A stretch of 11,599 bases of DNA, from the NCBI GenBank assembly GCA_014885115.2, contig WKLE02004551.1, forward strand, positions 1 through 11,599, in the 5' to 3' direction. Each line of letters opens with the position of its first letter. Within the stretch, counting starts at the first letter, position 1. This DNA is from Asterionellopsis glacialis. Lineage: Eukaryota > Bacillariophyta > Plagiogrammaphyceae > Rhaphoneidales > Asterionellopsidaceae. Of this stretch, positions 1 through 6,650 are shown piece after piece. The notes under the pieces are model-generated. The model worked only from the letters and a program-made list of their open reading frames with translations. It did not search any database and was not told the DNA's origin. Position numbers and translations under genes: made by a program.

Positions 1-800
1 GCAATATTCGTTGTTTCAATGATTTAATAAAAAGTGAAGTAATGTCTGGTAACTGTGAATCCTCATAGTTACCTTCCAGAATTTGGTCAGAATATTCACC
101 AATACCTGTAAATGGGATTTGGTTGGACAGCGGTTCCACTGTAAATGGTGTACTAAAAGCTTGGCCAAAGTGGTTTTGATTTCGTTTTAATATGAATTAG
201 TTGATTTGAGTAGGTTCAGTAACTTCAATCCAGTCATTGCATGATTTAGGATCACTTGTAGGGTTTTTTAGTACCTTGATAGACATAAGGATTTGGTTAA
301 TATTGGTTGTTCAATAGTTTCTAAGTTTCTTAAACATACGTTGCTTCTCCTGAAGCATTTGGAGATTTTTGAGTGCAGCGGCGTGTTGGGTGTCATGGGC
401 TCATTCTGTATCTAAGAGTTCCTGTTCTAATTGGTGGGCAAATCTTGTGGCCTTGGTTTGAGCAAGTAAGCAGATATTACTTCTGAGGGTCCTAATCAAT
501 TTGACACAACGTTGTTTGTTTTTTTGGGGTGTTAAATATGCATTGGATGTGATCATGTGTTGGATACTGGATTCATTGTGGGGATGATTTCTGTAGAGAT
601 AAAGTAACTTCCTGGTCACATTGTATTTAAGTTGCTCGTTGCAAAGTTCGTGTGACTGTGGTGGTCTTGTTGGTTTCTTTCACTAACGCGTTGATCTTTT
701 TGGCAACTTTGATGGCAATTGCAGAGTCAGAATCAAGTTGTTCTAACATTTTCCTGATGTTGTTTGAATTTAAGTGAGAATACATTGCCTCGATATAAAG
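1..800 (-). pseudogene. LINE B linker and start of reverse transcriptase (runs off left edge)
   Basis: After the endonuclease, a Lys/Asn-rich alpha-helical linker continues to about 660 (YIEAMYSHLNSNNIRKMLEQ), shifts frame, and continues through YNVTRKLLYLYRN (about 600) and ELLDTE to a TGA at 401-403. In the same frame beyond that stop, FKKLRNY, DWIEVTEP, ILKRNQNHFGQA and IPFTGIGEYSD align with LFTKLRGF, TWTEVTEP, ILRRNKSHLGQA and IPFSGIGEFSD of LINE A at 8890-9170. Two further stops occur: a TGA after LRNY (near 310) and a TAA where LINE A has Glu (N-E-Y-I-L). The RT fingers and palm would lie left of position 1. This is the pre-RT extension that leads into motif 0/1; no catalytic motif is visible here. 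Confidence 0.8.
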
Positions 801-1880
801 TCAATTAGACTTTCGATTACCACTGTGGATGCCACACAATTGAGCTGGGGCAAGAGGGGAGGAATAATTCCCAAACAATGCGTGCGTATTAATATCTAGG
901 AATATTCCTTGATGGTCTGATACTATTTGATGATGACAGGGTTCGTAGCCTGCTGCTACAGTGGTCTCTACAATACTTTTGGTACACATAGCATAATCAA
1001 TACAACGCTTCCCTCTGGAATAAGTGTTAAAAGTGGTGGTGCCAATCTTGTCCAAGAACAAGTCATGCAGGTGAAATATGTTGGCTAGTTTTGTAATTCC
1101 TTTGAGATCAACTCCAAATTCTTCATTAAAGTCGCCTGCCAGCAGGAGTTCGTGAGTTTTGTTGGATGTGATACTAGATACTAATGCATGTAAGTCAAGA
1201 TTGAAATGATACCTTGGATTATTGCTGTTTGTGTGTTGTTGCTGTTTTAAGATAGAAGTTTGTTGGAAGAAGGTGGTCATGGTGTTTAATCGAGCTGTGG
1301 TAGCAGAGTCTTTACACACTTGATAGACAAAGATTAAGTGAATATCTTTGGTTTTACCATTCAACTGCCAGTGAATCCATCGGCCAAGGGGGTCATTGGT
1401 GCATTGTTTAACTCAGCCTGTAGTATTGCCTTGAGTCCAACCTGGTTTGTATTGAGTTACTGTTGGTATTATAGTACCTGACAAGCTATATTTGAAATGG
1501 TAGTTATATTTGCGTAGAGTTGTGTGAATAATGTCCTTGATCTGATGGTTGGTGTTATCAATGTTGGTTTCAATTAATGTAATAATATCTCCATTGATGT
1601 CATGCATCTCAGTTGTGATGGTATTCATGTTGCTACCGCCATGATCTAATTGAATGCCATTTACATTGTGGATGTCAATTCAAAGAACATGATCTAATTT
1701 AATGTCAGAGATAACATCACCAATGTTTTGAAAATGATCAGGGTGGAGTGGTGGTGATTTTTCTGGTATGTATTGATGGAGAAGTGTTTGAGTCTTGTTG
1801 GATGATGCAATTTTTGTGTGATATTTGCAATGGGATGAGGTTTTGATGGTCTTGTTATGTACGTCAATTAATGTCTTGGA
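801..1880 (-). pseudogene. LINE B EEP (apurinic-like) endonuclease domain
   Basis: This domain nicks target DNA to prime reverse transcription. One frame runs from about 1880 to 801, interrupted only by TGA codons at 1680-1682 and 1413-1415 and ended by TGA at 801-803. Family motifs appear in order: DIHNVNG (about 1656-1676, N-x-N motif), ITLIETNID (catalytic Glu, about 1550-1580), the GRW...L.GK...I..VYQV block (about 1330-1390), LLLAGDFNEEFG (about 1106-1145), KRCIDYAM (about 985-1010) and SDHQGIFLD (about 895-920). The metal-binding and catalytic Glu, Asp, Asn and His positions therefore look intact; only premature stops kill it. The upstream 60 residues are a low-complexity Ser/Thr/His linker from the gag-like part. 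Downstream, in the same frame then shifted near 660, comes the linker to the RT. Confidence 0.85.
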
Positions 1881-2109
1881 GATGCTTTTTGATACTCATC
1901 ATTTACTCTGTCCCATTCTGGATTGGCTTTTCCTAACTTGGCTGGAGTGTGATATGAGTTATTGGCTGAGTCAGGGGTTTTCGATATTGATTCAGAAGTG
2001 GAATCAGTTGTAGAGAAATCGCTGTTGTTGTTCTTTGGTAGTTTTTGGACTGGGGAGTGAACAGGAGATTCAGATTCAAGATGAGCATTGAATTGTTGTT
2101 GAACGGAGA

Positions 2110-3918
2110 CTTGGATACAATTAGCCAACTTCAGTCAATAGATCGCTGCGGAATTGGTTTTTGTATTTGGCTAATTCTTTGGCTTGGGCCTCTTGGGCTT
2201 TTTTGTGTTGCTGTTGTAATAAGCAATGGCGGCTTTGGCTTGTTCATTTTGTTCTTTCATTGACTCCAATTGTTTTTTGATGTCGTTTCTAGAGTCTTCA
2301 AGTAATGACTGGAGTTCAGACTTCATTGTTGCAATAGTCATTTCATTGGAGTTAGTAGTTGTCAGATTAGATTTGTTTTGTTGGCTGTTGTTTTTGCTAT
2401 TTTGATTGGCGACGGAAGCCCAGGTCAGCTGGTTTGCTGATTTTGATCCTAAAGATGAGACTTCGTCTCCATAGTTGAGCTGGATATATAATCTTTTGGT
2501 GTTAGTCATGGTCCATGCTACTCTATTCGTGGAGTTTGGAGTAATACGTTCCTTGATTGGAGGAATGAATATGGCAGAACTACCTGGCTGAATTTTTGAG
2601 TAGTAAGTTTCAGCAGTACGCAGCTGAGAAACTTCTGATTGATCATCTGAGTATTGAAGAAATGGGTATGGAGTAGTGCTGATATTCCGGTGAAATTTTG
2701 TAACAAAATCAGGTTGAAAAATGTCTTGTTTGTGAGGTTTAAGGTTGTCAATTACTTCCATGGCCTCAGATTCATATGAGTCAAAATAGATGAAAAAAAT
2801 CCGCTTGTTCCCCGATTTTTGATATATTGAAATAAAGGGCCACCTGTTTCTTTTTGAGTTTGTTTTGATTAAGCATTCATGGATTGACATTTCTGTAACA
2901 ACACCATCAAAAGTTGCTGCAGTCTGCTGTTTACTAAAGATGGCATGAAAACCAAAGATAGATTGTTTTTGTAATCTTGGAACAATCTGATTGTTTCATT
3001 AGAAACAAGCTTAGTGAGGCCTTGAAATGGGATGATTTTGGTATGCTTCGATTGAGATGGTAATGTTCTGCTTGAATAACCCACAATAAGTGCTTCCATA
3101 TATTTTTCTATGTTCTTAACACTCCAAAAAATGGTAATTGCATATACGAAAATGGCATTGGGACCGCAGCCAACTCTAGACTTGCGGGGGCGAAGATCGA
3201 TTTTGCATTCTGTGCAAGTACTATTCTGAATTATGACGTTCGATAAGTTTGTTTTTAATTCCTCGTATCTGCTCCAATTTGGGTGTGCAAATTTAAGCCA
3301 GGCTAAAGTCGTGTTGTTCGTTGTCAATAATTTGGTAATCCACATTTGATGATTATTTTGGTCAAGCCATGGTTGCATAGATTTTCAGAACGTAGAGAAT
3401 ATCATAGAAGTTTCAATGAGGAGGAAAAATTTAAGAATGTTGGTGTGATTTTGACCATGAAAGGCATTCGTACTGGAGATCCATTTTTCGATGTATTGTT
3501 TCCTGTTTGGTAATTGGGATGGCTTAGTAAGTGGATTGGTTTTATCGGAGTCCTGCCACCTGAAAATAAGAAATGAGTTATCTACGTTGTAAATTTGTTT
3601 GACAAACTTTCACTAGAGTGTAGCAACTTGAACAATGCAATTTGCGTCTTGAGGAACAGACATGTGTAATTGTATCCTGTACTTGTAACAAGTAGTACAT
3701 TCTTTACCTAAATTAGAGAATCCTGGGCTGCCTTTTTTGTTTTTTCCTTGGACAGTAATGAACTCACTGGATTCTTGACGATCTTCAGAAGCAAAGTAGT
3801 CATGGATGGTAGATTGGTTGTTGGACTGCGCCGTACCGGTAGAATTACCATCATCATCGGCGGCGTCAAGAGGTTGCATTGGCGGCTGTTGGTTGTTGGT
3901 CAAGGATAAATTATTCAA
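2110..3918 (-). pseudogene. LINE B gag-like (ORF1-type) N-terminal region with coiled coil
   Basis: This is the first coding region of LINE B; in this class of element it probably binds the RNA and assembles the RNP. The Met codon at 3918 opens a polar, Asn/Gln/Ser-rich leader (frame to 3613). A first frameshift near 3600 leads into a segment with a run ...QPWLDQ...LAWLKFAHPNWSRYEEL... (around 3260-3380) and ...KHTKIIPFQGLTKLVSNETI (around 3000). A second near 2970 leads into SIHECLIKTNSK (2890) and ESEAMEVIDNLKPH (about 2765). From memory these blocks recur in the N-terminus of diatom LINE polyproteins, but I cannot name a Pfam family. A Glu/Lys/Gln-rich coiled coil follows at about 2350-2110 (KSELQSLLEDSRNDIKKQL, then after a frameshift AQEAQAKELAKYKNQ). 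A TGA at 3385-3387 breaks the middle, probably at a former Trp. There is no CCHC knuckle in the visible part. Confidence 0.7.
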
Positions 3919-3984
3919 AGTATGAGTGGAAATACTACAAAGTTACGGACGTAGATTTAGTCCTGCGGGCTCTTAACCAGATAA
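3919..3984 (-). other. LINE B 5' leader and junction with gypsy 2
   Basis: Short non-coding stretch between the end of recognisable gypsy 2 RT (about 3985) and the first Met of LINE B (3918). It is locally richer in CpG (TACGTCCG on the minus strand) than LINE B itself. No promoter motif is clear; internal LINE promoters are not recognisable by eye. Confidence 0.4.
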
Positions 3985-4580
3985 ACAATTCTTATCTTGG
4001 AAAAGAGTAGTACATAATTTACTAGCACCTGCATCTAGTTGTATGTGTTAGTATCCCATATTTAAGTCTAGAGATGATGCATATGAGAAACCTTCAAGTT
4101 TTGTAATTAATTCCAAGAATAGGGAATGGATGTCATGTGATACAATTGTTCATTTTCCTAAAGTCAGAAATAAACCTGATAGTATTGTTTTTCTTAGGTC
4201 ATGGGAAGCTAGTTGCTGCCCATTCGGACCTGTTGACTTTTTGTAATACTCATATACGTACAAGCTGGTCTACCTCTTCTCTAAGTAATCAACCTTACAC
4301 GTACAGTATAGGCTTTTCCATGGTAGGGTTTGGAGCCTTCTTTTATTTCTTTACTGACTGGGTCAATATTCCACATGCCCAGAGTAACATCAAACAAAGG
4401 TTCATAAATCTAAAGTAATGCATTTAAAGCTTTTCTTTCCTTAGGAGGCAGATGCAAGCACAATCTTGTTACTTTGTCTAGGTCAGCTTTATTGTACGTG
4501 GTGGCCAGTATCCTGTTCATGGTATCAGTGGCTTCACCTACTTGTTTAGGCTTGGTGAGTTCCTGTAGTATACTGTACGT
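3985..4580 (-). pseudogene. Gypsy 2 protease-RT linker and N-terminal half of RT
   Basis: The RT would copy element RNA into DNA. In sequence order I see the linker (about 4580-4395, stop TAG at 4410), the FD.TLGMWN block that precedes RT in this family (about 4360-4395), KPYHGKAYTV (about 4305-4335), a frameshift near 4300, then EVD-like LVRI, a TGA in place of Gly, VLQKVNRSEWAA, a TGA, PKKNNTIRFISDF, another frameshift near 4090, and motif A as SLDLNMGY with the catalytic Asp present. A TAA replaces the second Tyr of the usual G-Y-Y-H-I. Motifs B and C (YxDD) are missing because the fragment stops near 3985, where LINE B begins. The plus-strand reading frame over 4137-4418 is only the antisense of this RT. 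Confidence 0.85.
4268..4287. repeat. 20-bp direct repeat, copy 1 (end of duplicated gypsy 2 unit)
   Basis: The 20-mer GTCTACCTCTTCTCTAAGTA occurs here and at 4579-4598, exactly 311 bp apart. On the minus strand it lies in the RT N-terminus just after the KAYTV block. A further shared block, ATAGGCTTTT, lies about 20 nt beyond each copy, so the true repeat is an imperfect one of about 55-60 bp. Confidence 0.9.
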
Positions 4581-4640
4581 CTACCTCTTCTCTAAGTAGC
4601 CAGTCATAGATTAGGGGTGCCTGATAGGCTTTTACCCTAT
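4579..4640. repeat. 20-bp direct repeat copy 2 plus diverged RT N-terminal piece
   Basis: The second copy of the 20-mer is at 4579-4598, with the ATAGGCTTTT block at 4624-4633. Read on the minus strand it is an RT N-terminal snippet (KAYQAPLIYDWLLREEVD) that sits in front of, not behind, the linker. This means a unit of about 311 bp (linker to RT start) is bounded by two copies of the RT start, as in a tandem duplication or a template jump. Confidence 0.75.
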
Positions 4641-4649
4641 GCCAGTGCA

Positions 4650-4967
4650 CACGGCAGTTGGGTTACAACAATTAACTCAGAGATTACACAAAGACAAGAG
4701 AAGACTTGTTTGTTGGTAATGCAAATTAATTCTGACTAGTTTAAAGAATTATATTTTTGTAATGTTTTGTAATTTGGAGGAAAGGTTTTGTAACTGGTAA
4801 AACCTCAATTAGTCAGCCAAACCGCCACATAACAACATTCCTTGAGTGAAGCTGACATCATGAAAATCTACCATGTGATCATCATCTGTCTGTCCACTTC
4901 TCCATTGTCTGTCCAACTGGTCTGTCTGTGCATGGATGCGCGCATTAGCACTATCATTAAGGATACA
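4650..4967 (-). repeat. Probable decayed LTR / leader of gypsy 2
   Basis: Read on the minus strand this non-coding stretch shares an ordered set of short blocks with the gypsy 1 LTR: two GGACAGAC units (complement at 4890-4895 and 4909-4914), TGATGTCA (complement at 4853-4860) at the place of TGACGTCA, and GGTTTGGCTGAC (complement at 4812-4823) at the place of GGTTGGCTGG. Spacings are similar: 35 versus 45 nt, then 37 versus 47 nt. A TGTATCC at 4967 could be the LTR 5' end, next to the A-rich end of LINE A. No clear 3' LTR boundary or primer-binding site is visible. The LTR assignment rests on colinearity of short motifs, so it is tentative. Confidence 0.45.
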
Positions 4968-4975
4968 ACTCATAA

Positions 4976-5007
4976 TTTTTTTTTAAATTAATTTTTTTTA
5001 AATTAAT
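4976..5007. repeat. Duplicated T8-9 AAATTAA unit: probable A-rich 3' end of LINE A
   Basis: Two tandem 15-16 bp units, T9-AAATTAA and T8-AAATTAA. On the LINE A strand they read TTAATTT followed by A8 or A9, twice. They lie about 75 bp beyond the last LINE A stop codon and next to the probable start of gypsy 2, as expected for the simple-repeat tail left by target-primed reverse transcription. No target-site duplication can be tested because the LINE A 5' end is outside the window. Confidence 0.55.
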
Positions 5008-5082
5008 AGCTGCAGCTACTGATGACCATAGAAATCTAGTCTACTAGCAATGGCAGCCTGGACCATCAGGGTTGGGGTTTTA

Positions 5083-5101
5083 CTTAATGTAAAACATTAA
5101 G
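5083..5101. repeat. Small perfect inverted repeat at LINE A 3' end
   Basis: CTTAATGT, a 3-base loop and ACATTAAG, directly after (in LINE A sense, just before) the terminal stop. A stem-loop near the RNA 3' end could aid recognition by the RT, as in other LINEs with structured tails, but an 8-bp AT-rich stem may be chance. Confidence 0.4.
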
Positions 5102-5580
5102 TCTGGTTGGAATTGAAAGTAATGATTAATAGTCTGCACTCCTTTGATTGCCCACAATTTTGCATGTTTTACACTGTTTAGAATAGTTGGAATGTTGAGA
5201 TCCAATTTTGTAGTTGTGTTGTTGCTACATCCTCTGTGTGTCTTTTGGCATTGGCATAAAATATATCTTTATCCTTGGACAAAACTTTGTCTTTTTAACT
5301 GATATAGTGCCTCCATCTTGTTGATAGCTCTTTTCCAAGTTATATTATTCCTTTGGGAGCTATCAATGCTGTGTTTTATGGAATTTCGGGTTTGCCATTA
5401 GCTTGGGTACCAAGAGAAGATGATGCGGCACATAGCAATTGTCCATGATTGGCTGGTGTGACTTGTTTGTGTAGTTGTTTCATAATGGCGATCTTGGAGG
5501 TATGACCACCTCTGGACAAATCTTCCTTGAATTATTTGTATCCAGCCTAACTTGGATTGTGTATCAGTAAGTGCAATGGA

Positions 5581-5597
5581 GGGTCACTGTGTGACCC
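5581..5597. repeat. Perfect 7-bp hairpin over a LINE A stop codon
   Basis: GGGTCAC, TGT loop, GTGACCC. It spans the in-frame TGA at 5584-5586 of LINE A. It may be chance, or the mutation that made the stop may lie in a fold-back sequence. Confidence 0.5.
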
Positions 5598-6089
5598 AAA
5601 CAAATGTTTGAGGCCATGCAGAAGTGTGTTGCAAATCATTGGATTGGATTCTAATTTGTTGCATTGTGCGCAAATAGATTGGAGTAATAGAGACCTCTTT
5701 TTTTGTAAATCTGAGTTGGAAATAATATAACATATCTTCCTCTACTGCTTTACATGCTGGACAAGTTGGAGCTTTCAATTTGTCATATTGGGAGACAACT
5801 GTGTTGAGAGGCAAATGAGAATGGACTAGTTTGATGAGAATTGGATGTTTCTGAGTCATTGCTGATAAGGCAGTGGAGTGGGCAGTGATGTTGATAGAAT
5901 GGAATTGGGATTGAGAAAATTTTTGCTGGCTTTGTATGTATTCTATTAAGTTGGGGGCATGGCATGCATAATGGATCAGATCGTACTTTCCATTGCATGT
6001 AATATTATTGATGTTGAGTTGTACACAGTTGCATGGGAATTGTATAGCCATGGAAAGGGTAGGCGAACGTTCTGTCTGATGGACTTGAC

Positions 6090-6650
6090 CAGCTAGATGA
6101 TCTGCCTCTACGTTGAGTTGAGCTGGAAGGGGGGGGGTTGTTGAAGGAGCAGTTATCATCTTGGTGGCCATGGACATGTAGAAGTGGGAATTCAGGCAGT
6201 TTGGAAAGAGTATTGCAGATCATTTGGATGACGTCCCAACCACTACACAATGTTGGTTGGGAGTGGAGTAGGCCTGTTGCTGTATTTTCTTGATGCAAGT
6301 CAATAGAGATTTGCTATCTGTGTATTGCATCAGTTGGATTTTGTCTTTCCAATCAATTTTATGATATAGTTTCAGTAAGAAGAGGAAGGTTACCCAGGAC
6401 AAACAGCCATAAGCTTTGGCTTGCATGGAATTTCCAACTGAGCACCCATATGCCCAACCAGAGCAAGAGATAATATGTGTTCTGTTACTGGTTGCTGTGA
6501 CCCCTCCAAATGTGCCATTACCAGAGTTTGAGACTGAGCCATCGCTAGTGATGATGATGGAGTGGAAGGTGATGAATTGAACAATGTCATACATTGGAAC
6601 TAAGAATTTTAGGTATTGGAGTAGTTGTTTTGACCATTCAGTTTATATAG
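6090..6650 (-). pseudogene. LINE A RNase H domain
   Basis: An RNase HI-like domain downstream of RT, which removes template RNA during cDNA synthesis. The first acidic residue is in ITSDGSVSNSGNG (Asp codon 6541-6543). The second acidic position, normally Glu in x-A-E-A-Y-G, is Lys here in MQAKAYG (codon 6415-6417). The third is in QYTDSKSLL (Asp 6316-6318). After a frameshift near 6245 the His motif is HVHGHQDD (6155-6178). After a second frameshift at a 9-base C run (G9 at 6129-6137 on the plus strand) the last Asp is in LNVEADHLAG (Asp 6100-6102). So four of five key positions survive in three reading frames, and the Glu to Lys change would abolish activity even if the frames were joined. 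Confidence 0.88.

Larger units (their letters stand above)
1..3960 (-). mobile_element. LINE B: non-LTR retrotransposon, 5' part, degenerate
   Basis: On the minus strand, fragments in several frames line up in the order of one polyprotein: gag-like N-terminus, coiled coil, EEP endonuclease, linker, start of RT. The element runs off the left edge, so most of the RT and any RNase H are not visible. The 5' end is placed near 3960, just upstream of the first Met at 3918 and just after gypsy 2 coding homology stops (about 3985). At least five frameshifts (near 3600, 2970, 2195, 1880 and 660) and stops at 3385, 1680, 1413, 801 and 401 plus two more in the RT make it inactive. Over the RT N-terminus it matches LINE A with about half the residues identical, so the two are relatives, not recent duplicates. 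Confidence 0.85.
3985..4967 (-). mobile_element. Gypsy 2: rearranged Ty3/gypsy fragment
   Basis: On the minus strand, reading leftward from about 4580, the translation TYSILQEL...DLDKVTRLC.HL..KE..ALN.LL...YEPLFD.TLGMWNIDPVS matches the gypsy 1 linker at 11381-11599. A stretch of 27 nt (from 4580 leftward) is identical to gypsy 1. It continues into a Ty3/gypsy RT: KPYHGKAYTV, LVRI*VLQKVNRSEWAA (about 4214-4255), RFISDF (about 4160-4180) and SLDLNMGY*HIQLD (about 4035-4075). Homology ends near 3985 just before the expected PWGKY-like block. Gag, zinc knuckle and protease are absent; an LTR-like stretch (4650-4967) precedes the linker directly. Stops include TAG at 4410-4412 where gypsy 1 has Lys. 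The copy is older than gypsy 1 and dead. Confidence 0.85.
5080..6089 (-). pseudogene. LINE A C-terminal region: zinc-ribbon-like segment and Trp-rich tail
   Basis: After RNase H the frame 6177-5584 continues through HPILIKLVHSHLPLNT and CPACKAVEEDMLYYF (about 5725-5770). This resembles the zinc-binding segment that follows RNase H in many plant and algal LINEs (C-x2-C ... H-x3-5-C), but the second ligand pair appears lost (Tyr and Leu in place of His and Cys). A TGA at 5584-5586 and a TAA near 5413 interrupt one continuing frame with LGWIQIIQGRFVQRWSYLQ (about 5490-5545), HY, WQTRNSIKH and a helical stretch. Two frameshifts (near 5275 and 5190) lead to KDIFYANAK, TQLQNWISTF and HAKLWAIKGVQTINHYF, ending at TAA 5080-5082. 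From memory this tail is shared by diatom LINEs; its role is unknown to me. Confidence 0.75.

Noticed and set aside
1825..2263. Two plus-strand frames with membrane-like Leu/Phe/Trp-rich translations
   Set aside because: They are antisense to the LINE B gag-like region; the hydrophobicity comes from the T/G-rich complement of an A/C-rich coding strand.
4137..4418. Plus-strand reading frame of 93 codons with hydrophobic stretches
   Set aside because: It is the antisense of gypsy 2 RT and linker, whose motifs on the minus strand are clear.
4640..5080. tRNA or other structured RNA gene in the non-coding stretch
   Set aside because: No cloverleaf or conserved A/B-box pattern was found; LTR-like blocks and a LINE 3' tail account for most of it.
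5581..5597. Hairpin as a rho-independent terminator
   Set aside because: No T-run follows on either strand and the context is a eukaryotic retroelement.
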